Shown here one piece after another: positions 1 through 7,019 of a stretch of 22,336 bases of DNA. The notes beneath the pieces were generated by a model. The model saw nothing but the letters and a program-made list of their open reading frames with translations, had not been told where the DNA came from and did not search any database. This DNA comes from an uncultured Corynebacterium sp. Lineage in GTDB: Bacteria > Actinomycetota > Actinomycetes > Mycobacteriales > Mycobacteriaceae. The stretch spans positions 1-22,336 of the forward strand of contig NZ_CAMIHD010000026.1 of NCBI RefSeq assembly GCF_946222835.1, given 5' to 3'. Numbering within the stretch: the first letter of the stretch is position 1; each line of letters begins with the position of its first letter. A program made the translations under genes and the position numbers.

Positions 1-208
1 ATGCGTGGTGGGCATCCCTGATCCACGTCTTGGCCAGATGATCGCCGCAGCTTACACCGGCTGGGCCTCGCGCACCGACATCCTCGAAGCGCTCGATGAC
101 CTGCCTCGGTGGCAGATTCCGCGCGAGATTATCCGCATTGCTGAGATGCCGCTGACCGGCCCCGGCAAGGTGGACCGTCGTGGTGTCGCAGGGCTCTTTA
201 AGAACTGA
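1..208 (+). CDS. menE: O-succinylbenzoate-CoA ligase, C-terminal fragment
   Basis: This is the 3' end of a gene that begins outside the window; it is read in the frame starting at base 2. About 68 residues are visible, matching the small C-terminal domain of the ANL (acyl-AMP ligase) superfamily. The block GIPDPRLGQ is the usual segment after the domain hinge, and PLTGPGKVDRRG near the end carries the conserved lysine (the K of GKVDR) used in the adenylation half-reaction. MenE activates O-succinylbenzoate to its CoA ester in menaquinone synthesis in the cytoplasm. The menE assignment rests mainly on context: menA lies less than 1 kb away on the same strand. A different acyl-CoA ligase is possible from this fragment alone. 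Its TGA stop directly abuts the stop of the convergent mntR gene, leaving no room for a separate terminator. Confidence 0.8.
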   Translation, partial: CVVGIPDPRLGQMIAAAYTGWASRTDILEALDDLPRWQIPREIIRIAEMPLTGPGKVDRRGVAGLFKN

Positions 209-889
209 TTAGACTTCGTTAGCGCGCACCGTCACGTCGGCGGCCGCGACTTCCGCAAGAGAGAACTCCTCGTCCCCTGCGTGCAGGTTGAGCAGGCCCG
301 CAACGCGGGAATCGACTACGACCTCGACGCCCAGGCCGACGCCATGGCTGTCGAGGTAGCGCAACAGCTCGGTGTCTCCGTCGCATACCCGCTCGATGGT
401 GACAGGGGTGTGAAGGGGGACGTCGTCAAGCGTGAGCGTGCCAAGGTCCTCGATGCTGCCCTGCGCGTCGGGGATGGGATCGCCGTGGGGATCGCGCTGA
501 GGATGGCCCAGGTGCTGATCGAGTCGATCGATGAAGCGATCGGAGCATGCATGCTCGAGGAGATCGGCATCCTCGTGAACCTCGTCCCAGGTGTACCCCA
601 GCTCTTTGACCAAGAAGGTCTCGAGGAGACGATGGCGGCGGACCATGCCCATGGACAGTGCCTGGCCCTCTGGGGTCAGCGAAACGCCAGCGTAGCGCTC
701 ATGTTCCACCAGCCCTTGGGCAACGAGACGCTTTACGGCTTCCGACGCCGTGGGCACCTTTTGGTTCAATCGCCCCGCCAGCTCCTTGAGCGCGATGGGC
801 GCGCCGCCGGAGTGCTCGGAGAGGTCCCACAGGACTTTGAGGTAGTCCTGGGTACGTTCAGGGAGATCGCTTAAATGCATGACATTCAT
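209..889 (-). CDS. mntR: MntR-like DtxR-family manganese-dependent transcriptional repressor
   Basis: A 226-residue DtxR-family regulator with an N-terminal winged helix (about 8-75), a metal-binding/dimerisation domain (about 76-150) and a C-terminal SH3-like FeoA domain. Numbered from this start, the ancillary-site ligands of DtxR are kept (H86, E90, H105), as are E112 and H113 of the primary site. The DtxR Met10 position is Asp (D15, in TQDYL) and the DtxR Cys102 position is Asp (D109, in DADLLEH). Asp at the first position is the hallmark of Mn-selective MntR rather than Fe-selective DtxR. The frame stays open to base 946, but that extension runs into the operator at 938-959, so the ATG at 889 was chosen; it has a weak AAGG ribosome site 11 bases upstream. 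A further ATG at 880 is possible. Role inferred: Mn-loaded repressor of manganese uptake and probably of its own gene. Confidence 0.87.
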   Translation of the reverse strand: MNVMHLSDLPERTQDYLKVLWDLSEHSGGAPIALKELAGRLNQKVPTASEAVKRLVAQGLVEHERYAGVSLTPEGQALSMGMVRRHRLLETFLVKELGYTWDEVHEDADLLEHACSDRFIDRLDQHLGHPQRDPHGDPIPDAQGSIEDLGTLTLDDVPLHTPVTIERVCDGDTELLRYLDSHGVGLGVEVVVDSRVAGLLNLHAGDEEFSLAEVAAADVTVRANEV

Positions 890-922
890 CGTAGTAAAGG
901 CCTTGCCCCGCGAGCGATTCAC

Positions 923-959
923 ATGATAACTTTTAAGAAAGTTCAACGCATTGAACTTT
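923..959 (-). promoter_or_regulatory. Palindromic MntR-type operator (938-959) and mntR promoter
   Basis: Bases 938-959 form a perfect inverted repeat with 9-bp arms AAAGTTCAA and TTGAACTTT around the spacer CGCA. Read on the minus strand its core is AGTTCAATGCGTTGAACT, which matches the MntR motif I recall from C. glutamicum (TGTTCAATGCGTTGAACA) at all but the two outermost bases. A -10-like TATCAT lies on the minus strand at 928-923, about 34 bases upstream of the mntR ATG, so the palindrome covers the expected -35 region. That is the usual layout for autorepression. The site is over 130 bases from menA, so control of menA is less likely. The palindrome is read directly; the regulator assignment is inference from motif memory and the adjacent gene. 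Confidence 0.82.
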
Positions 960-1095
960 TGTCACGGGTGTGGCCCACAGCCGTCCTTTCTTGGGTACGT
1001 ACGACGCGCTTCCGCCATACCCGTGGCTTTTATATATCCGCCGTGTGCGTCCCTTGTGCACAGCATGCCCGCGGTGGCGTGGCACAATAACTGAC

Positions 1096-1986
1096 ATGTC
1101 ACTTTCTGCCTATCCCGCAACTGCCAAAGACTGGCTCCAAGGCGCGCGCCCGCACACGTGGGCTAATGCCTTCGCCCCAGTCATCGCTGGTACTGGTGCC
1201 GCAGCGGCTGCCGACGGCGCGCACTTCGGCCGCGCGCTTCTCGCCCTCGTGGTGGCGTGGGCGCTCATCATCGGTGTCAATTACGCCAACGATTACTCGG
1301 ATGGCATCCGCGGCACCGACGATGACCGCACCGGTCCGCAGCGCCTGACCGGCGGTGGCCTGGCCCGCCCGCAGCAGGTGAAACTCGCGGCCTTCGCCGC
1401 CTTCGCCGTGGCCGGACTCGCCGGAATCGCATTGTCCTTTGCGGCGCATGCCTGGTGGCTCATCCTCGTCGGCGCGCTGTGCATCGCCGGAGCATGGTTT
1501 TATACCGGCGGCAAGAACCCGTATGGCTATCGCGGGCTTGGCGAGGTTGCTGTCTTTATCTTCTTCGGGCTCGTCGCCGTGCTCGGCACCGAATTTACCC
1601 AGGCCGGCCGGCTGTCGTGGTCGGGCCTCGCACTGGCCGTGGGCATCGGCGCGATGAGCTCCGGGGTGAACTTAGTCAATAATATCCGCGATATTCCCTC
1701 CGACGCCGAAACCGGCAAGATTACGCTCGCCGTACGCCTCGGAAACGAGAAGGCACGCCTGCTCTTTACGGTGCTGCTCCTTCTGCCATTCCTGCTGACC
1801 ATTGGCATTGCCTTCAGCAGCTGGCTCGCACTCGCCGGCTTGGTCTACTTCCCCTTCGCGCTGCGTGCCATTCGCACCGTCAATCGCGGCGCTCAAGGAC
1901 CAAAGCTTATCCCCGTGCTCGGCCTGACCGGCCGCGCGATGCTCCTGTGGGCCGTTATCGAGGCCGCCGCACTCATCATCGTCTAA
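1096..1986 (+). CDS. menA: 1,4-dihydroxy-2-naphthoate polyprenyltransferase
   Basis: A 296-residue integral membrane prenyltransferase of the UbiA superfamily. It joins a polyprenyl chain to 1,4-dihydroxy-2-naphthoate, giving demethylmenaquinone. The first Asp-rich motif is at N65-D66-x-x-D69 in NYANDYSDGIRGTDDDR, and the second at N196-x-x-D199-x-x-x-D203 in NNIRDIPSDAETGK; both bind prenyl diphosphate through Mg2+. About eight or nine hydrophobic helices are evident, including 47-63, 98-117 and 120-136. The frame is open upstream to 970, but family similarity begins at MSLSAYPATAKDW. A -10-like CACAAT at 1083-1088 ends seven bases before this ATG, so the mRNA may be leaderless. Its TAA overlaps the stop of the convergent DUF4229 gene by four bases. 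menE just upstream supports the assignment. Confidence 0.93.
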   Translation: MSLSAYPATAKDWLQGARPHTWANAFAPVIAGTGAAAAADGAHFGRALLALVVAWALIIGVNYANDYSDGIRGTDDDRTGPQRLTGGGLARPQQVKLAAFAAFAVAGLAGIALSFAAHAWWLILVGALCIAGAWFYTGGKNPYGYRGLGEVAVFIFFGLVAVLGTEFTQAGRLSWSGLALAVGIGAMSSGVNLVNNIRDIPSDAETGKITLAVRLGNEKARLLFTVLLLLPFLLTIGIAFSSWLALAGLVYFPFALRAIRTVNRGAQGPKLIPVLGLTGRAMLLWAVIEAAALIIV

Positions 1987-2309
1987 TCCTGCGCGGCGCG
2001 GCCTTCCAGTTCCGCCTGGACCCAGCGTTTGTGGGCCTTGCGCTGGGCGGAGTACTCGGCCAGCGTTTGGGTGGCCTCGATGCGCCACTTTTTGAAGATC
2101 AGCATCGATAGCGGCAGCGCCACAAAAAGCGCCAACAGCGCCGCTATGAGCACCGGGATGGGAAAGCCGATGGCGATGGACAACAGCTCAATCACCACCG
2201 TCAATGCGATAAATAGCACTACGCGGGCGAGCCCGTACTTCCACAGCGCCGCGCGCGAACGGCGGCGCAGTTCTGGGTCCGGCTTGGGTGGCTCAGGGTT
2301 ATGCGTCAT
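1983..2309 (-). CDS. DUF4229 family small membrane protein
   Basis: A 108-residue protein with a polar proline-rich N-terminus (about 1-20), two hydrophobic helices separated by a short GFPIP turn (about 27-50 and 53-74), and a basic, charged C-terminal tail. This layout and its position beside menA fit the actinobacterial DUF4229 family, whose function is unknown to me. The frame extends to 2345, but the ATG at 2309 was chosen because a -10-like TACAAT (minus strand 2323-2318) ends eight bases before it, implying a leaderless transcript; a longer start would lie inside the promoter. The gene converges on menA with a four-base stop overlap and diverges from the next small membrane gene. Confidence 0.78.
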   Translation of the reverse strand: MTHNPEPPKPDPELRRRSRAALWKYGLARVVLFIALTVVIELLSIAIGFPIPVLIAALLALFVALPLSMLIFKKWRIEATQTLAEYSAQRKAHKRWVQAELEGRAAQD

Positions 2310-2347
2310 GGGGGTTGATTGTACGCGGTGCAGGTAGAATCGCACGC
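2310..2347. promoter_or_regulatory. Compact divergent leaderless promoter pair
   Basis: Only 38 bases separate the start codons of two divergent genes. On the minus strand TACAAT (2323-2318) ends eight bases before the ATG at 2309. On the plus strand TAGAAT (2335-2340) ends seven bases before the ATG at 2348. Neither start has a ribosome-binding site, so both mRNAs are probably leaderless. The two -10 elements are 11 bases apart, so polymerase bound at one promoter would cover the other. No good -35 hexamer is visible for either. Confidence 0.6.
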
Positions 2348-2593
2348 ATGGGCCGAATCATCCTGCTACTCCTCTTTATCCTCGCTGCCTACCTCGTCTG
2401 GAAGGCCTTCGGGCCCTCGACATGGAAAAAGCGCGAGGTGGAACAACCTCGCGCCATCAAAGGCCCCGATGATGACGAGGAATTCCTCTGGAAACTGGAA
2501 AAGGAGCGCTTCAAGCAGCGCCGCGCGCAGGAGGCAGAAGAAGAAAAGCGCCGCCAGCGCCGCAAACGCGACGCCGACGGCGAGAAGGACTAG
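2348..2593 (+). CDS. Small single-pass membrane protein with charged cytoplasmic tail
   Basis: An 81-residue protein of unknown function. Residues about 3-19 (RIILLLLFILAAYLVWK) form one transmembrane helix or uncleaved signal anchor. The rest is strongly charged: an acidic patch around GPDDDEEF, then a long Lys/Arg/Glu-rich stretch (about 51-80) likely to be helical or coiled coil. The ATG at 2348 was chosen over the longer open frame to 2288 because a TAGAAT -10 element sits just before it and the hydrophobic helix then starts at residue 3. The C-terminus overlaps the stop of the convergent HTH gene by four bases (CTAG). Real coding status is supported by the promoter, composition and tight packing with neighbours. 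Confidence 0.72.
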   Translation: MGRIILLLLFILAAYLVWKAFGPSTWKKREVEQPRAIKGPDDDEEFLWKLEKERFKQRRAQEAEEEKRRQRRKRDADGEKD

Positions 2594-2850
2594 GCTTCCT
2601 TCGGCACGAAACGCATCTCAAGGCCTAAGGCCTCGGCCACGGCCGTGATCTTTTCCCACCGCACGCCCACACCACCGTGCTCGATGGTGTGGAGGGTGGA
2701 GCGGGAGATACCGGCGGCGTCGGCAAGCTGCTGCTGCAAAATGCCCAACTCGCGGCGCCGCTCGGCAAATTGGGCGCCAAGGCCCAAAATCACGGCATTA
2801 TCGCCGGCCGGCTTGCCCGGCTTATGGCGCGGGCTCGTATGCTCCGCCAT
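2590..2850 (-). CDS. HipB-like XRE-family helix-turn-helix protein (orphan)
   Basis: An 86-residue protein with a basic N-terminal tail (about 1-20) and one XRE helix-turn-helix domain (about 24-80). The recognition part reads LADAAGISRSTLHTIEHG, and the end, WEKITAVAEALGLEMRFVP, has the alternating pattern seen in HipB/Y4mF-type regulators, where a C-terminal strand supports dimerisation. HipB proteins are normally DNA-binding antitoxins encoded next to a HipA kinase. No hipA-like gene lies nearby, so this is probably a solitary regulator. Its ATG directly follows the TAG of ccsB (TAGATG), so it is the last cistron of the cytochrome c maturation operon and probably translated by coupling. 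Its target is unknown. Confidence 0.78.
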   Translation of the reverse strand: MAEHTSPRHKPGKPAGDNAVILGLGAQFAERRRELGILQQQLADAAGISRSTLHTIEHGGVGVRWEKITAVAEALGLEMRFVPKEA

Positions 2851-3870
2851 CTAGTTCAGCCCCGCATAGGAGTGCAGGCCGGACACAACCATGTTGATAA
2901 AGAAGAGGTTGAAGACCATCAGCGCCATCGCCATGACATTGATCCACGGCGCCGCCTTGCGGAACGCCGGCGTTGCACGCGCGTGCAGGTAAGCGGCATA
3001 AAGGATCCAGGTCGCGAAAGACACGGTTTCCTTCGGGTCCCAGCCCCAAAAGCGGCCCCAAGCGGACTCGGCCCAGATGGCGCCCAGGATGAGGCCCAAG
3101 CCCAAGGTCGGCAGGGTGATGACGGCCAGGCGGTAGGCTAGCTGGTCAATCTTCGCGGCAGAAGGCAACGGGCGGGCCACAGCACCGACGAGACCATGCT
3201 CGGCATGCTTTGGCTGTGCCATACGCAAAAGACTCAGCAGCGAGACAATGCCGGAAATAAGACCAATGGACGCGCCTAAGGAAACCACGGTGACGTGGAT
3301 GGGCAGCCAATGCGACTGCAGCGCCGGCACCACCGGGGCAGACTCAGCATAGAGCTTGGTGGAGCCATAAAACATCAGCGCCAACACCGGGGTGAGCAGC
3401 CATGGCCACACGGTGCGCCACTCCTTGCGCTGCATGGCAATATTGCCCACTAGCAGCACGCCAAAGCTCACCATCAGCACGTACTCGTATAGGTTGCCAA
3501 AGGGAAAGCGGCCGGTAGCCAGGCCACGCAGCACAATCGCCGCGGCGTGCAGCGCAATGCCTACCCACATCAGCGAGCTGGTCATGCCGCCGAGTTTATC
3601 GGCCTTGCGCTCCTTTTCCTTTAGCTCACCGTCCGTGATACCGGAAGAGGACTGAGCCACCTCGCCCGCATAGCTCTGCTTATCGACGCCCCCAGCACCC
3701 GCCCCCACCAAGACCTTCGCGGCCTGGGATTTCACGGCACGGCGGCCCTCAATAATTCCCTGCATGCGGCCGTAGTAGAACAGCGACATAAAGAGCGCGA
3801 CGCAGTACACCACAAAGGCGGTCTGCACCGCGATATCCGAGAAATTAGACAGATTCTGATCAATCTGCAT
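2851..3870 (-). CDS. ccsB: System II cytochrome c biogenesis protein CcsB/ResC (heme handling)
   Basis: A 339-residue polytopic membrane protein with about eight hydrophobic helices. The tryptophan-rich WWD signature, AWGRFWGWDPKETVSF, is near residues 275-290, and histidines expected to contact heme occur in ALHAAAIV, HWLPIHV and SGLHSYAG. CcsB with ResB forms the system II cytochrome c synthetase, which carries heme across the membrane and attaches it to CXXCH apocytochromes. The frame is open to 3891, but the ATG at 3870 has AGGAG five bases upstream and was preferred. A stretch at about 45-95 is polar and poorly conserved, probably a cytoplasmic loop. It lies 94 bases after resB, separated by a hairpin that may lower expression relative to upstream genes. 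Confidence 0.92.
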   Translation of the reverse strand: MQIDQNLSNFSDIAVQTAFVVYCVALFMSLFYYGRMQGIIEGRRAVKSQAAKVLVGAGAGGVDKQSYAGEVAQSSSGITDGELKEKERKADKLGGMTSSLMWVGIALHAAAIVLRGLATGRFPFGNLYEYVLMVSFGVLLVGNIAMQRKEWRTVWPWLLTPVLALMFYGSTKLYAESAPVVPALQSHWLPIHVTVVSLGASIGLISGIVSLLSLLRMAQPKHAEHGLVGAVARPLPSAAKIDQLAYRLAVITLPTLGLGLILGAIWAESAWGRFWGWDPKETVSFATWILYAAYLHARATPAFRKAAPWINVMAMALMVFNLFFINMVVSGLHSYAGLN

Positions 3871-3928
3871 GAATGCTCCTAGCCAATACACGTACGGGGA
3901 TAGTGCTGATTACCTTACTCAGCGAAAC

Positions 3929-3958
3929 GGCCTAGTCCAACTTTTGATGGACTAGGCC
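3929..3958 (-). terminator. Strong hairpin between resB and ccsB (attenuator or processing site)
   Basis: A perfect 11-bp stem (GGCCTAGTCCA with TGGACTAGGCC) closes an eight-base loop six bases after the resB stop codon. On the minus strand it is followed only by GTTTCGC, so it lacks the long U-run of a classical Rho-independent terminator. It could be a leaky terminator, an mRNA stability element or a processing site. Its loop and one arm contain the 13-base motif AGTCCAACTTTTG that recurs at hemL. Confidence 0.65.
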
Positions 3959-3964
3959 GGCGTA

Positions 3965-5596
3965 CTAATCATCGGTATAAAGCTCGTCTTCTTCGACCTC
4001 GTCTGGGTCTGGCAGCTCCAGCAGCGCGCGGTGCAACTCGTGGAACTCCTCGGACCAGCCGGCGCGGTCGGTGCGGGCGAGGCCGCCCATCTCCACGTCG
4101 GTGCCGCCGGCCGCGTTCGGCCGCAGGCGGATGTAGACGCGGCGGCGCTTAATCACCAGCGAACCCACCAAGGAAATGAGCATTACCAGCGCGGAGACCA
4201 GCACCCACTTCTGGAAGGGGTCATAGGAGACCTGGTAATTGGCGAACTCGCTGGCGCCGTCGAAGGTGATCTTCGTGCCATCGTCCAGGGTGACGTCCTC
4301 GCCCTGGTTGAGGTTCACGCGGTCAATCTTTTGCAGCTGGCCGGACTGCACCAGGTTCGGGTCCAGCGAGAAGAAGGACTGCGGGGTGCCGGTGTCCAGG
4401 CCGGCATCGCCGCGGTAGATATCGATGGCCATCGCCGGATCCTGCAGCCCGGGGTATGCGGACTGCAGCAGCTTGCCGTTCTCGCCGGCCCACTCGGCCG
4501 TGGGCGCAAACAGGCCCTGGATGGCGATCTGGTTCTGGCGGCGGTCATAGAGATCCGGGTGCATGCCTGCCGGTGGGTCGAAGCGCATCGCGCCGGAGGA
4601 CAAGAAGAAGGTCGTGTCATTCGGCTGGAACTGAATGGTCTGGGTGCGCTTTTCACCATTGGGCCATTCCACCGTGACCGTCGGCGCGTAGCCGTGGCCC
4701 TGCAAGTAGACGCGGTTGTGCGCCAGGCGCAGCGGGTGGTTGACCTTAAGCTCATAATCCTTCCACTCGGAGTCATCCTTGTAGATGTCCTCGCCCTCCG
4801 CGTAGGAAACGTTGGAGGTAAACATCTCCGCCTGGCCGTTGGGCAGGTATTCGGCCGCGAAGTCATGGGCGATGAGGCAGAAGGGGTGGAGACCGGTGCC
4901 GTCGAAAAGCGGGCCGGCGCGGAAGGAGTCAAAGTTGGACGTGGAGGTATTGCAGAACTCCGTGGACTGGTCCAGGGTCTGGCCACCGCCCTGCGAACCA
5001 GACTCGGTGACCACGATGACCTGGCCCTCATAGTTGACCAAACGGCCGGCGGCGACGGTGACCAAGATGGCCACCAGCGCCACGTGGAAAATGAGGTTGG
5101 CCAGCTCGCGGCCGTAGCCGCGCTCCGCGGAGAAGGTATGCACGCCAGCGCGGTCCTTCTCTGGCGAGTACTCAGCCACGCGCCACTTCTTCAGGCGCTT
5201 CTTAATTTCCGCGGATAGTTCCTCCTCGCTCTTTTCCGAGTGTCCCTCGGCCGCCAGCGGCAGCTTGTGGAGGTACTTCGGTGCGCGCGTCGGCGGGGTC
5301 TTCCATGCTTTGTAGTGATCCCAGGAGCGCGGCAGGATGCAGCCAACCAGGGAAATAGCCAGAAGGACGAAGATAGCTTGGAACCAGACGGAAGAAAAGA
5401 CGTCGAAAAGCTGCAGCTTGTCGTAGATCTTCGCCACATTGCCGTTGGACTCGATGAAGTCCTGCACGTTCTGCTCGTTGAGGTCGCGCTGCGGCAGCAA
5501 GGAACCGGGAATCGCGGCCAGCGCCAGCAAGAAAAGCAGCGCCAGCGCCGTGCGCATACTGGTCAGCCAATGCCAGGCTTTGCGGAAATATTTCAC
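3965..5596 (-). CDS. resB: System II cytochrome c biogenesis protein ResB/Ccs1
   Basis: A 543-residue membrane protein, the partner of CcsB in the cytochrome c synthetase. The N-terminus has the family pattern: a helix at about 15-34 leading into PGSLLPQRDLN, a second helix at about 71-90, and a third at about 169-187 containing the conserved histidine in LIFHVALVAIL. A large extracytoplasmic domain (about 190-455) follows, then a final helix (about 462-482). The acidic C-terminal tail ends in EEDELYTDD. The start is GTG with AGGAG four bases upstream. It begins seven bases after the ccdA stop, which itself overlaps the ribosome site. Function: holds the reduced apocytochrome and takes part in heme ligation on the outer face of the membrane. 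Confidence 0.93.
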   Translation of the reverse strand: MKYFRKAWHWLTSMRTALALLFLLALAAIPGSLLPQRDLNEQNVQDFIESNGNVAKIYDKLQLFDVFSSVWFQAIFVLLAISLVGCILPRSWDHYKAWKTPPTRAPKYLHKLPLAAEGHSEKSEEELSAEIKKRLKKWRVAEYSPEKDRAGVHTFSAERGYGRELANLIFHVALVAILVTVAAGRLVNYEGQVIVVTESGSQGGGQTLDQSTEFCNTSTSNFDSFRAGPLFDGTGLHPFCLIAHDFAAEYLPNGQAEMFTSNVSYAEGEDIYKDDSEWKDYELKVNHPLRLAHNRVYLQGHGYAPTVTVEWPNGEKRTQTIQFQPNDTTFFLSSGAMRFDPPAGMHPDLYDRRQNQIAIQGLFAPTAEWAGENGKLLQSAYPGLQDPAMAIDIYRGDAGLDTGTPQSFFSLDPNLVQSGQLQKIDRVNLNQGEDVTLDDGTKITFDGASEFANYQVSYDPFQKWVLVSALVMLISLVGSLVIKRRRVYIRLRPNAAGGTDVEMGGLARTDRAGWSEEFHELHRALLELPDPDEVEEDELYTDD

Positions 5597-5603
5597 GTCT
5601 CTC

Positions 5604-6407
5604 CTAAATCAGGGTTGCGCCGTAGTTACCGGTCCACTGGCGGACGAGGCTAATGAACTCGCCCCATAGGCCGGTTACCAAGGCCAGACCGACCAGGATC
5701 ATGGCCACGCCGCCGATGATCTGGATAGTATGCGAGTGCTTGCGGGCCCACGAAATCGTGCGCATCGCCCGCGCAGAGCCCAGCGCCACCAGAAGAAACG
5801 GCAGGCCCAGGCCCAAGCAATAAAAGATGATGAGCAACACGCCGCGCGCGGCCGTCATGCCTTCGGTGCCGGCCGATACGGACATGATGGCAGCCAGTGT
5901 TGGCCCCAGACACGGCGTCCAGCCCAGCGCGAATACCCCGCCGAGTAGCGGCGCTCCCAGCCAGGTGGTCCAGCGCTTCGGTGCCATGCGGGTATCTTTC
6001 TGCAGCGCTGGAATCGCGCCCAAGAAAACCACGCCCATCAAGATGGTCACGCCGCCGCCTACCCGCATGAGCATTTCTTCATTAAGCCGGAGCGCGGAAA
6101 TCGCGCCGAATACCGAGACCGTCGCCAGCAGGAATACCACGGTAAAACCGAGGATGAACAAGGCTGCGGCCAATGCCACGGCCCATTGCCTGCGCTTGCC
6201 GACGCCCACCCCCAGCTCCCCATCGAAGGTAACCTCGCCGCCCACTACGCCGGCCAGGTAGGAAATATAACCGGGCACCAGCGGGATCACGCACGGGCTA
6301 GCGAAGCTCACCAGCCCCGCCAGGGCGGCCGCGAGCAGGCCCAGAAGGAGAGGGCCGGAGGTCGCGGCTTCAGCAAAAGAGTTGCCGATGCTCGCTGCGT
6401 TATCCAT
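5604..6407 (-). CDS. ccdA: Thiol-disulfide transmembrane electron carrier CcdA
   Basis: A 267-residue membrane protein of the CcdA/DsbD family with six to seven helices. The two redox cysteines are visible: C39 in FASPCVIPLVPGY and C166 in GWTPCLGPTLAAI, each in its own helix as expected for shuttling electrons from cytoplasmic thioredoxin to the outside. It keeps the TlpA/ResA-type thioredoxin reduced so that apocytochrome CXXCH cysteines are free for heme attachment. Its ATG follows the TAA of the upstream thioredoxin gene with no gap (TAAATG), and AAGGAA in the end of that gene serves as ribosome site. It is seven bases from resB. Length and order are typical of an actinobacterial ccs operon. 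Confidence 0.94.
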   Translation of the reverse strand: MDNAASIGNSFAEAATSGPLLLGLLAAALAGLVSFASPCVIPLVPGYISYLAGVVGGEVTFDGELGVGVGKRRQWAVALAAALFILGFTVVFLLATVSVFGAISALRLNEEMLMRVGGGVTILMGVVFLGAIPALQKDTRMAPKRWTTWLGAPLLGGVFALGWTPCLGPTLAAIMSVSAGTEGMTAARGVLLIIFYCLGLGLPFLLVALGSARAMRTISWARKHSHTIQIIGGVAMILVGLALVTGLWGEFISLVRQWTGNYGATLI

Positions 6408-7019
6408 TTATTCCTTTTCTAGCTTGTCCACGACTTCCATCACATCTTTAGCGGTGATGGACCGCAAAAAGACCGTAGCCGGGCGGTGCTGTTTATCCAA
6501 GACGATAGTGGTGGGCACCACGGAAGTCGGCACGCCGCCTAGGGCCGCAGCGGTCTTAAACGGTGGATCATAGATGGAGGGATACTCCAGTCCGTTGTCT
6601 TCGAGGAAGTCATTGGACACCTGCGGGTTATAGTCGCGCACATTAATCCCCAAGACGGTGCCGATCTTGCGCTTTTGCAGCTCGGTGTGAATTTCCTGTA
6701 AGTCATCGGCCTCGGCGCGACACGGGGCGCACCACTGGCCCCAGGAGTTGAGCACGACGATTTCGCCCTCATAATCCTCCAGGGAAATGGTCTTATCCGT
6801 ATCGCGCACATCCTCGCCGGAGAACGTGCGCAGCGGCTTGCGCTCGGATTCCTCGTAGTTGATGACCTTTTCGCCGCCGGGCGTGATGAACTCGAAGTTT
6901 CCGCCGGTAGCAACCGCGTTTTGCGCGTTATCGGCATCCTGCGAGCAACCGGCAAGCGGCAGCGCGATGGCTGCCGCGGCCAGCACCGCGCCGATCGCGC
7001 GTTTGCGTTGTAGTGCCAT
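6408..7019 (-). CDS. TlpA/ResA-like lipoprotein thioredoxin
   Basis: A 203-residue exported thioredoxin-fold protein. The N-terminus is a lipoprotein signal: basic residues, a hydrophobic stretch, then the lipobox LAGC with the lipidated cysteine at C25. The redox site WCAPC has cysteines C97 and C100, and the later SVVPTTIVLD supplies the cis-proline beside it. This is the ResA/TlpA family, which reduces apocytochrome c disulfides outside the membrane with electrons from CcdA. The frame is open to 7118, but the start at 7019 gives a clean signal peptide, has AGGAG upstream, and overlaps the preceding TAA by one base (TAATG). The next cistron, ccdA, is its redox partner. Gene naming (resA, tlpA, ccsX) varies, so no symbol is given. 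Confidence 0.92.
   Translation of the reverse strand: MALQRKRAIGAVLAAAAIALPLAGCSQDADNAQNAVATGGNFEFITPGGEKVINYEESERKPLRTFSGEDVRDTDKTISLEDYEGEIVVLNSWGQWCAPCRAEADDLQEIHTELQKRKIGTVLGINVRDYNPQVSNDFLEDNGLEYPSIYDPPFKTAAALGGVPTSVVPTTIVLDKQHRPATVFLRSITAKDVMEVVDKLEKE

Noticed and set aside
890..946. Longer N-terminus of the mntR product
   Set aside because: It would place coding sequence across the operator palindrome and the -10; homologous sequence begins at the ATG at 889 or 880.
970..1095. N-terminal extension of menA from an upstream start
   Set aside because: The extra 42 codons are Arg/Cys/Trp-rich with no family similarity, and a -10-like hexamer sits right before the internal ATG at 1096.
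3934..3946. Remnant of an IS3-family element end (AGTCCAACTTTTG)
   Set aside because: The words resemble IS ends as I remember them, but no transposase, second inverted end or target duplication is visible, and the site is built into a symmetric hairpin. Kept as an alternative explanation only.
4031..5218. Long plus-strand open frame opposite resB
   Set aside because: It lies antisense to a clear resB gene with full family motifs, and its translation shows no recognisable domain; long opposite-strand frames are common in GC-rich DNA.
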